The notes under the pieces are model-generated. The model did not search any database, was not told where the DNA came from, and saw nothing but the letters and a program-made list of their open reading frames with translations. The position numbers were made by a program, and so were the translations under genes. From Terriglobia bacterium (lineage in GTDB: Bacteria > Acidobacteriota > Terriglobia > Terriglobales > Acidobacteriaceae), in the NCBI GenBank assembly GCA_020073465.1, contig JAIQFC010000003.1, forward strand, positions 1-64,000: 64,000 nt of DNA, read 5' to 3'. The first letter of the stretch is position 1; every line of letters starts with the position of its first letter. Below are positions 1-5,613 of this stretch, one piece after another.

Positions 1-860
1 TCGAGCACGACGCCCGCGGCCCGTTCACCGCGCACCAGCACCTGCGCGACCTGGGCTTCGGTGCGGATGCGGGCGCCGAATGAGCGCGCCGCAGAAGCAA
101 TGGCTTCGCTCACCGAGCTGTTGCCGCCTTTGGCGAATCCCCAGGCGCGGAACACGCCGTCGATCTCGCCCATGTAATGGTGCAGCAGCACGTAGGCGGT
201 TCCGGGCGAGCGCGGACCGGCGAGCGTGCCGATGATGCCGCTCGCCGACTTGGTCGCCTTGAGTGCTTCGGTCTCGAACCAGGTGTCGAGGTAGTCGGCC
301 GAGCTCATGGTGAGCAGCCGGTCCAACTCGTGCAACGATTCCGGTCCCAGAGCGCGAAAGTGGCCGGCGAGCCGCGCAAGGCTCAGCAGCTCGGACGGGT
401 CGAAGGAGGCCGGGTCGGGAGGCGCCATGGCGAGCAGCGGCTTCACGGCCCTGGCCATGAGATGCATGAGGCGGCCGAATTCCTCGTAGGCCTCGGCATC
501 CCGGAGCGAGTGGCGCGCGAGCTCGCGCCGGTTCTGGTCGTGATCGCTCCACTGCGCGAGATAGTCGCCCGGTTTTCCTCCGGGCGCGAGCGGGGTGAGC
601 GTGCTCTCGAGCGGCAGGATGTGCAGCCCGTGGCGCGGCAGGTCGAGGTCCCGGATGATCTCGGGCCGCAGCAGGCTGACCACGTACGAGAACACCGAAA
701 AGGTGAAACCCGGCAGGACCTCTTCGCTTAACGCCGCCCCGCCCACGCGCTCGCGGCGCTCGAGCACCAGTACGCGCTTCCCGGCGCGAGCCAGATACGC
801 CGCGGCCACCAGGCCGTTGTGGCCGGCGCCGATGACCACGGCATCGTAGCGGTTCGCCAT
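1..860 (-). CDS. FAD-dependent oxidoreductase, phytoene-dehydrogenase/PYROXD2-like (C-terminus beyond window)
   Basis: The frame runs from an ATG at 860 off the left edge, giving 286 codons of a protein whose family is usually over 500 residues. The N-terminus has a dinucleotide-binding Rossmann motif (VVIGAGHNGLVAA) followed by an acidic-end strand (VLVLERRERVGG), as in FAD amine-oxidase/phytoene-desaturase folds. The later stretch GIIGTLAGPRSPGTAYVLLH matches the PYROXD2-like group of NAD(P)/FAD oxidoreductases (family knowledge). The substrate cannot be told. It is transcribed away from the rsmG remnant and parA. The class call is solid; a finer one is not possible from a fragment. Confidence 0.85.
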   Translation of the reverse strand, partial: MANRYDAVVIGAGHNGLVAAAYLARAGKRVLVLERRERVGGAALSEEVLPGFTFSVFSYVVSLLRPEIIRDLDLPRHGLHILPLESTLTPLAPGGKPGDYLAQWSDHDQNRRELARHSLRDAEAYEEFGRLMHLMARAVKPLLAMAPPDPASFDPSELLSLARLAGHFRALGPESLHELDRLLTMSSADYLDTWFETEALKATKSASGIIGTLAGPRSPGTAYVLLHHYMGEIDGVFRAWGFAKGGNSSVSEAIASAARSFGARIRTEAQVAQVLVRGERAAGVVL

Positions 861-1008
861 GCAGCAAATGTACCGGTTCTGCCGGCGTGCGTGCGTTTTC
901 ACTATGTGGACATAGCGCGAGCCCGTCCCGGTTGTTTGATCTGCGTCAATGCCGGGCGCGGGCAGGACAGCCTTAATGGCGGATCGGCGCACGGCGCCGG
1001 GGTCCCTG

Positions 1009-1036
1009 TGTCCTCTGTGTCCTCCGTTGTTAAGGG
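1009..1036. repeat. Dispersed repeat D (ACCACAGAGG type), reverse orientation
   Basis: The stretch reads CTGTGTCCTCTGTGTCCTCC on the plus strand, the complement of the ACCACAGAGGGCACAGAGG element seen inside parA (2794-2815), and near 22741, 43008 and 44458. It ends directly upstream of the point where RsmG homology begins, so it marks the probable breakpoint of that gene. Confidence 0.7.
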
Positions 1037-1046
1037 TGTTCCGGGT

Positions 1047-1484
1047 GTCGCCGACCTCGGCTCCGGCGCCGGATTCCCCGGCCTCCCCATCAAACTCTGG
1101 GCCCCACAGATCTCCCTTACTCTCATCGAATCCAACCACAAGAAGTCCGCCTTCCTCCGCGAAGTCACCCGCGCCCTTACATTGACGGACGTCAATATAC
1201 GAACCACCCGCGCCGAAGACCTCCCCCCTACCGACGTGTTCGACGTAGTCACCCTCCGCGCCGTCGAGCGCTTCGAAAACATCCTCCCCATTGCCGCCGC
1301 CCTCGTAGCCCCCGCCGGCCGCCTCGCCCTCCTGATCGGCGCCAGCCAGGTCACCCAGGCCCGAGCCGTCCAACCCTCCGTCAGTTGGCAGCCTCCCCTG
1401 CCAGTCCCTCTCTCCCGCTCTCGTGTGCTCCTGATCGGGGCCAACCCTCCAAGCCCCCCTCCATTGAGGAACCAGAATGGTTAG
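1047..1484 (+). pseudogene. rsmG: 5'-truncated rsmG (16S rRNA m7G527 methyltransferase, GidB)
   Basis: The open frame from 1047 encodes VADLGSGAGFPGLPIKL (SAM-binding motif I), then LTLIESNHKKSAFLREV, TTRAEDLP and AVERFENILP, and ends in SRSRVLLIG, which are hallmarks of RsmG in the right order and up to the normal C-terminus. The roughly 60-70 residue N-terminal helical part is missing: upstream of 1047 the frame reads through a dispersed repeat and unrelated sequence. No start codon with a ribosome site fits. rsmG before parA-parB is a widely conserved order, so the position is ancestral. The coding strand is very C-rich (1081-1140 holds 27 C and 5 G), whereas parA just downstream is G-rich. 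Most likely a broken or rearranged copy; an unusual short but working enzyme is less likely. Confidence 0.75.
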
Positions 1485-1526
1485 CAGTGGTCCAATCGTG
1501 GCAAAAAATTGCTAATAACTATCATA

Positions 1527-1548
1527 CAAGTGGACAATAATGCCACTT
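1527..1548. other. AT-rich inverted repeat AAGTGG/CCACTT
   Basis: The arms AAGTGG and CCACTT enclose an AT-rich centre, 3' of the rsmG remnant. A further AAGTGG follows about ten bases on. It could be a weak terminator or part of the partition region; there is no T tract. Confidence 0.35.
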
Positions 1549-1621
1549 TATGCCTAGAAAGTGGTAAAGATCATCAATCCTTCGCCACGAAGCACCCCAA
1601 GTAGAGTCAAGTCTCGCAAAA

Positions 1622-1889
1622 CGTTCCAACCGGAACACATCTCCGGAACATTCCCCGGTCGCCCCCTTGCTACCCCAAGTGTTCCAACCGGAACATTTCT
1701 CCGGAACGTTCCTCTTGGTCCTCCAGCCCGGGTACTGCGCTTCCTGTGTTCCACCCGGACCGGGACGATCATCGAAAATCAAACGCAACGCAACGCACTT
1801 GGGAACGTTGTGTTCCGCTGGGAACAGTTGTGCAGATCGTGCCCAGCTCTTCTGCATTGGGGATCGCGCCGAGTGTTCCTTTCGGAACA
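1622..1889. promoter_or_regulatory. parS: Array of five parS-like 16-bp dyads, TGTTCC-N4-GGAACA
   Basis: Sites read directly: 1622-1637 (CGTTCCAACCGGAACA), 1680-1695 (TGTTCCAACCGGAACA), 1747-1762 (right half degenerate), 1811-1826 (TGTTCCGCTGGGAACA) and 1874-1889 (TGTTCCTTTCGGAACA). Start-to-start spacing is 58, 67, 64 and 63 bp, near six helical turns. The first two are each followed by a second short palindrome (GGAACATTCC at 1645-1654, GGAACGTTCC at 1703-1712). Canonical parS is TGTTTCACGTGAAACA, also 16 bp with 6-bp half sites around ACGT. These sites keep the outer TGTT/AACA and length, change T to C at position 5 and have variable centres. Placement just before parA supports a centromere; the ParB link is inference. 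Confidence 0.6.
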
Positions 1890-1948
1890 TTCGACGCGTT
1901 TTGCACACAAATTCACTTCATGCACAACAATTCGTGATTGCTTTTGAA

Positions 1949-1961
1949 ATGCGAATCGCAT
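1949..1961. promoter_or_regulatory. Palindrome ATGCGA-A-TCGCAT in the parA leader
   Basis: A perfect 6-bp inverted repeat with a single central base, 38 bp before the parA start. The position suits an operator for autoregulation by ParA or ParB, but no factor can be named. Confidence 0.35.
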
Positions 1962-1998
1962 TATGCTGCCCGGTAGCTCTGGTTCTCCTTACAATTCA

Positions 1999-2925
1999 AT
2001 GGGACGCGTTATCGCCGTTGCCAATCAGAAGGGCGGCGTGGGTAAGACCACGACTGCCATCAACCTGGCCGCATCCTTTGCGGCTGCCGAAGTGAACACG
2101 CTGCTCATCGACTGCGACCCGCAGTCAAATGCCACCAGCGGCCTGGGCTTCGTGAAGGATCCGGATCGCATCAGCTCCTATCACCTGCTTATGGGCGCGG
2201 CCTCGGCCGAGGAGGCTCTCCAGACCACCGAACTGGAGCAGCTGTGGCTGATTCCATCGCACAAGAACCTGATCGGGGCCAACCTCGAGCTGGTGGAGGT
2301 GGAGGGGCGCGAGTACCGGCTGCGGGATGCGCTGGCGTCGCTGCGCGACCGGTTCCAGTTCGTGGTGCTGGACTGTCCGCCGGCGCTCGACCTGCTGACA
2401 CTCAACGCGCTGGTTGCGGCCGACACGGTGCTGATCCCGATGCAGGGGGAGTACTTTGCCCTAGAAGGCATCAGCGAGCTGCTGGACACGATCGAGCGGA
2501 TCCGCGTGGGGTTGAATCCGGAGCTGGCGATCGAGGGCGTGGTGCTGACGATGTTTGACGACCGCACCAACCTGGCGCAGCAGGTGAAGAATGAGCTGAA
2601 GAATTTTTTCGGCGAGAAGCTGTGCGAGACGACGGTGCCGCGGAACATCCGGCTGGCGGAGGCCCCAAGCCACGGGAAGGCGGCGCTGGTGTACGACCCG
2701 CGCTCGAAGGGAGCCGAGAGCTATATCCGGCTGGCGAAGGAGATTATTGAGCGGCAGGCTCCGGCTTTCAGCCATCAGCCGTCAGCGGAAACCTTAACCA
2801 CAGAGGGCACAGAGGAGCACGGGGGAGAAGCTGCTCCTGTTGCGGTCGCGGTGCAGGGCGGCGAGGCGGGGGCGACGGTGGAGGAGATTCCGGCGCCGGC
2901 GGGGGAGATGGACAAGACGGCTTGA
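1999..2925 (+). CDS. parA: ParA/Soj chromosome-partitioning ATPase
   Basis: 308 residues starting MGRVIAVANQKGG. The deviant Walker A KGGVGKTT carries the signature lysine (K11), followed by LLIDCDPQSNATSGL (A' box) and FVVLDCPPAL (Walker B). ParA dimerises on ATP, binds DNA nonspecifically and moves ParB-parS complexes to segregate origins. The start at 1999 places the P-loop at the N-terminus as in chromosomal Soj proteins; upstream codons to 1963 lack family similarity. The conserved core ends near residue 256. The last 52 residues (from 2768) are a tail encoded by two dispersed repeats: TCAGCCATCAGCCGTCAGC (2768-2786) and the ACCACAGAGGG element (2794-2815). parB follows after 229 bp. Confidence 0.95.
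   Translation: MGRVIAVANQKGGVGKTTTAINLAASFAAAEVNTLLIDCDPQSNATSGLGFVKDPDRISSYHLLMGAASAEEALQTTELEQLWLIPSHKNLIGANLELVEVEGREYRLRDALASLRDRFQFVVLDCPPALDLLTLNALVAADTVLIPMQGEYFALEGISELLDTIERIRVGLNPELAIEGVVLTMFDDRTNLAQQVKNELKNFFGEKLCETTVPRNIRLAEAPSHGKAALVYDPRSKGAESYIRLAKEIIERQAPAFSHQPSAETLTTEGTEEHGGEAAPVAVAVQGGEAGATVEEIPAPAGEMDKTA
2768..2815. repeat. Repeats F (TCAGCCATCAGCCGTCAGC) and D (ACCACAGAGGG) inside parA
   Basis: Repeat F at 2768-2786 recurs as variants at 13240-13262 and, inverted, at 13437-13463. Repeat D at 2794-2815 recurs at 1009-1036 (inverted), 43008-43040 and 44458-44485. Both lie in frame in the parA 3' end and add a tail without a stop codon. Confidence 0.7.
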
Positions 2926-2984
2926 AGGGCGTGGACCTCAGGCGTCGGACCTCGGACTTGGGGTAGCAGGAGCGCGGAAGATAT

Positions 2985-3030
2985 ATCGATCATCATCGAT
3001 ATACTAGATCGATAATGATCGATGTAGTAT
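2985..3030. promoter_or_regulatory. Nested inverted repeats in the parA-parB gap
   Basis: ATCGATCATCATCGAT (2985-3000) and ATCGATAATGATCGAT (3008-3023) form arms matching at 15 of 16 positions across a 7-base loop. The right part is itself a 30-bp palindrome: ATACTA (3001-3006) pairs with TAGTAT (3025-3030) around two ATCGAT boxes. Such a dense AT-rich dyad in GC-rich DNA suggests an operator or structured site for parB expression. The factor is unknown. Confidence 0.5.
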
Positions 3031-3100
3031 CGGCGCGCGCGGAGCGCGCAGGAGCTTCCGGCAGGCTGTTGGACTTTAGAGACGCAGGTGCGGAGGGTAG

Positions 3101-3129
3101 GGATCCTTCGACTCCGCTCAGGATGACAG
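3101..3129. repeat. Dispersed repeat A (CCTTCGACTCCGCTCAGGATGACAG)
   Basis: A family whose core is CCTTCG-N(4-8)-GCTCAGGATGAC, found at many intergenic places here (8401, 16697, 16748, 22170, 29105, 42255, 47540, 52010) and, in degenerate form, inside parB. This copy ends 25 bp before parB. Confidence 0.75.
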
Positions 3130-3154
3130 TTTCAATCTAGAGGGGAAAGGAATC

Positions 3155-4480
3155 ATGACGACGACTTCGGCGGCGGGGAATCTGGCGGCGGAAAAAGAGA
3201 AGGTGGAGAAGCGGCGGGCTTTGGGGAGAGGGCTGGAGTCGTTGCTGCCGGGGCCGAGGGTGGTTGTGCCCCGACCCGTTCCTCCTCCAACAGCGTCGAG
3301 CCACACTGGCACGCCTGCTCAAGACAGTGGCGCGGCGGGCGGACAGCAGATTCCTCCCCTTCGCGTTGCGCAGGGTCGGAATGACAACGTTTCAAGTGAA
3401 AATGACAACCGTCAACCAACAGCAGTGGCGGACATTCAGGCGGTAGGGGAGACGGAAGCAGTTTCGCGGGCGGGGGCCCCTTCGGCTTTCGCTCAGGGCG
3501 GGTCCGCGCCACATTCAGATGTCGAGCTGCGCTCGACCGGGCCGTTCGACCTAGCTCAGGGCAGGCAGCCGGGGGCGGCTGTCCCCACACGAACCTCTAC
3601 CGCCACACAGGACTTGCCACACGAAGCGATCTCGATCCAGGCGGTGGCGGAGGGGCGGACGCCGTCGAACCTGGTGGTCAACATTCCGCTGGATGACATT
3701 GACAAGAATCCTTATCAGACGCGGTATGACTTCAATAACGACACGCTGCGGGAGCTGGCGGACTCGATTCAGGCGAATGGGGTAGTGCAGCCGGTGGTGG
3801 TGCGTCCGGGGGAGGACGGGCGCTACGTCCTGATTCTGGGCGAGCGCCGTTGCCGGGCGTCGAAGATAGCGGGCAAGACGACGGTGCCGGCGATCGTCAA
3901 GCGGGTCTCGACGCAGCAGGCGGCAGAGATGACGATCGTCGAGAACCTGCAGCGCCAGGACCTGAACTGCCTGGAGCAGGCGGAAGCGTTCCGGATGCTG
4001 AGCAAGGAATTCAATCTGACGCAGCAGCAGATTGGCGAGCGGGTCGGGATGTCGCGGGAGTCGGTGTCGAACTACATGCGGTTGCTGAAGCTGACCCAGC
4101 CGGTGATGGAACATGTGCTGGCGGGGCGGATCCGGTTCAGCGAGGCGCGGGAGTTGCTGAAGCTCGAAGATCCGGTAAAAATCGAGCTGGCGGCGGAGCG
4201 CGTGGTGAAAGAAGAAATGAAGTGGGAGCAGGTCGAGACCATGGTGGCGCGGATGACGGGCTGGCTCGATCCGGTGCCGGGGCTGCCGGGGCAGGAGAGA
4301 AAGAAGAGCGGGGCGCGGTGGGTGGATCCGAACGTGCGCGCGGCGCAGCTGGAGCTGGAGCGGTTGCTGCAGGTGCGGGTGCGGATCAAGGATCGGAAGG
4401 GCAAGGGGAAAATCATCATCGAGTATTCGACGGTGGATGATTATGAGCGGGTGGTGGAGGCGTTGAAGGGGAAGAAGTAG
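3155..4480 (+). CDS. parB: ParB/Spo0J partition protein with a repeat-expanded N-terminal linker
   Basis: 441 residues; ATG preceded by GGAAAGGAATC. The N-terminal ParA-stimulating motif RRALGRGLESLLPG is at about 20-33. A long low-complexity linker runs from about 35 to 170. The core starts near residue 172 (NLVVNIPLDDIDKNPYQTRY), with the CTP-binding motifs LGERRCRASKIAG and ENLQRQDLNCLEQAEAF, a helix-turn-helix (LTQQQIGERVGMSRESVSNY) and a C-terminal dimerisation segment. ParB loads at parS, slides as a CTP clamp and recruits ParA and SMC. Family members usually have only a few dozen residues between the N-terminal motif and the core. Here the excess coincides with dispersed repeats at 3345-3390, 3467-3511, 3544-3565 and 3561-3592, all in frame. 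A terminator follows. Confidence 0.95.
   Translation: MTTTSAAGNLAAEKEKVEKRRALGRGLESLLPGPRVVVPRPVPPPTASSHTGTPAQDSGAAGGQQIPPLRVAQGRNDNVSSENDNRQPTAVADIQAVGETEAVSRAGAPSAFAQGGSAPHSDVELRSTGPFDLAQGRQPGAAVPTRTSTATQDLPHEAISIQAVAEGRTPSNLVVNIPLDDIDKNPYQTRYDFNNDTLRELADSIQANGVVQPVVVRPGEDGRYVLILGERRCRASKIAGKTTVPAIVKRVSTQQAAEMTIVENLQRQDLNCLEQAEAFRMLSKEFNLTQQQIGERVGMSRESVSNYMRLLKLTQPVMEHVLAGRIRFSEARELLKLEDPVKIELAAERVVKEEMKWEQVETMVARMTGWLDPVPGLPGQERKKSGARWVDPNVRAAQLELERLLQVRVRIKDRKGKGKIIIEYSTVDDYERVVEALKGKK
3345..3592. repeat. Cluster of repeats A, E/A and C inside the parB coding region
   Basis: CCCCTTCGCGTTGCGCAGGG with GGAATGACAA (A-like, 3345-3390); GCGGGCGGGGGC, then CCCTTCGGCTTTCGCTCAGGG, then GTCCGCGCCACA (element E split by A, 3467-3511); TTCGACCTAGCTCAGGGCAG (3544-3565); and GGCAGCCGGGGGCGGCTGTC plus CCCACACGA (element C, 3561-3592). 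The same elements are intergenic elsewhere in the window, so this is an insertion hot spot that stayed open in frame. Confidence 0.7.
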
Positions 4481-4482
4481 TT

Positions 4483-4508
4483 CCAGTACCCAGTTGCCAG
4501 TACCCAGT
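4483..4508. repeat. Tandem CCAGTACCCAGT repeat after parB
   Basis: Two direct copies of CCAGTACCCAGT separated by TG lie between the parB stop and its terminator. Confidence 0.7.
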
Positions 4509-4509
4509 G

Positions 4510-4535
4510 GGCGGCCTTTGGCCGCCTTTTTGTTT
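4510..4535 (+). terminator. Rho-independent terminator of parB
   Basis: A perfect 7-bp stem GGCGGCC/GGCCGCC with a TTT loop (4510-4526), followed by a T-rich tract TTTTTGTTTG. It closes the parA-parB transcription unit. Confidence 0.85.
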
Positions 4536-4702
4536 GTCTTGTAGGGGGAATCAAGGTAGTGAATGGTGGGAGTGGCCCGTCTCGAATTGGGTGGCTCGGG
4601 TTGGGTTTGGATTCATTTGGCGGTTAGGGTGGGGTCAAGTGGGATGAACAGCGGTTTGTCGCGGGTGTTACTGGTGTGGTTCCGGCGCGTCCCGTTTCTG
4701 TT

Positions 4703-4888
4703 TTATCTCTTGCTAGATCCGGTCGGGGATCTGGATTCGTCTTTGGCGAGGCCTGCTTCGAGGTATTTCGCACACAAGTCTTGGAGGTCGATGTCCTTCT
4801 CGAGCGCCTTCATTTTGAGCCTCTTCTTGAGCTCCTTCGGAAACCTCTGAAGGCTGAGCACGCACAATTGGTGGGAATCATCGGCCAT
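4703..4888 (-). CDS. Small ribbon-helix-helix-like protein
   Basis: 61 residues. The middle segment RFPKELKKRLKMKALEKD-IDLQDLCAKYLEAGL has the strand-helix-turn-helix spacing of Arc/CopG ribbon-helix-helix (RHH) proteins, which bind DNA as dimers. The tail (KDESRSPTGSSKR) is polar. It stands alone, with an AT-rich upstream region containing inverted repeats (4955-4973) that could be its operator. No toxin partner is adjacent on this strand; the unit downstream on the opposite strand starts at 5215. It may be an orphan antitoxin-like regulator of the island. The fold assignment is by pattern only. Confidence 0.6.
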   Translation of the reverse strand: MADDSHQLCVLSLQRFPKELKKRLKMKALEKDIDLQDLCAKYLEAGLAKDESRSPTGSSKR

Positions 4889-5214
4889 AGTTAGCTGTCT
4901 CTCGTCATAACATCATGCACTTCATGTCTTTATAGCACATAATGTGCATTATTTAACTTATGTTCTATAAGTTATATAATGTACATATTGTGAACGATCT
5001 AAGCTATTGACAATATGAATCCACCGTGTATTATCTGCAATAAGCAGATGTTGTGTGCTCTTAGTGGAGCATACATGATGTTGGGTATCCCTATGATTCT
5101 GAGGGCCCTAAAGAGTCGAATCTTTGGTGATGGAACTGTTTTGGTTGCCGATGTAAGATTCGTCGTTTTGATTTTCCGAGCATCCCCCGCTCGGCCGTAA
5201 GAAGGTGGCTCTCG
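4889..5214. promoter_or_regulatory. AT-rich divergent intergenic region with dyads
   Basis: 326 bp between the RHH gene (minus) and the 5215 operon (plus). AACTTAT (4955-4961) and ATAAGTT (4967-4973) are perfect 7-bp arms over 5 bases. TAATG/CATTA flank a TG centre just upstream (about 4939-4951). A TATAAT box sits at 4975-4980 on the plus strand without a clear -35. The block is much richer in AT than its neighbours, consistent with regulation of an acquired island. An open frame at 5015-5200 has no recognisable features and is not called. Confidence 0.5.
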
Positions 5215-5601
5215 ATGGCTACAGCAACAGCGCCCCGAAACGACCTCTATCTTTCCGTCCTTGCTGGAAGGGCCGTCACGGCTCTAGCCGATTTGGCAGG
5301 CAACCCTACGACCTGGAATGACCGGATTGAGAAGGATCTACGAGGTGGAATAGTCTACTGCCAAGCTGTCCGCGCGCAGGGAGGTCGAGTGCTGGGGAAG
5401 ACCTCCTCGGGGTGGAATGCTCTGAAACGCTCGGTGGGGAACGCTTCCGAGGCTGCTGCTTCTTCGACCGATATTTCCGCCGAGGCAGAGAGGGTCGAGC
5501 GTTACTTGTCTGATCTCGTGTCGAATGGGGACCGCGCGCCCAAAATGGCTGACCTCGTTGCTGCAATCGAGTTTCTCGGGAAAACGGCCACAGATCGTTA
5601 G
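5215..5601 (+). CDS. Hypothetical protein, first gene of the metallopeptidase-dCTP deaminase operon
   Basis: 128 residues, ATG with AAGGTGG seven bases before it. I recognise no family. The protein looks mostly helical: an N-terminal segment (LSVLAGRAVTALADLAG), a Trp-containing middle (GGIVYCQAVRAQGG...SGWNALKRSVG) and an acidic helix near the end (ISAEAERVERYLSDLV). No signal peptide or membrane segment. The next gene starts 12 bp after its stop and the third 5 bp after that one, so the three are almost certainly cotranscribed. It may be a partner, substrate or specificity subunit of the downstream peptidase; this is inference. Confidence 0.65.
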   Translation: MATATAPRNDLYLSVLAGRAVTALADLAGNPTTWNDRIEKDLRGGIVYCQAVRAQGGRVLGKTSSGWNALKRSVGNASEAAASSTDISAEAERVERYLSDLVSNGDRAPKMADLVAAIEFLGKTATDR

Positions 5602-5613
5602 GCATTTCCCTTA

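Noticed and set aside
1622-1889. The GGAAC/GTTCC dyads as LexA (SOS) boxes
   Set aside because: Gram-positive-type LexA sites are GAAC-N4-GTTC, the opposite half-site orientation, and no SOS gene follows.
4563-4850. 95-codon open frame on the plus strand
   Set aside because: It runs over the RHH-like gene on the other strand and starts in a G/T-biased low-complexity stretch; no family pattern.
5015-5200. Open frame of 61 codons starting MNPPCIICNKQML
   Set aside because: No ribosome site, no recognisable pattern, and it lies in an AT-rich regulatory gap; not called as a gene.
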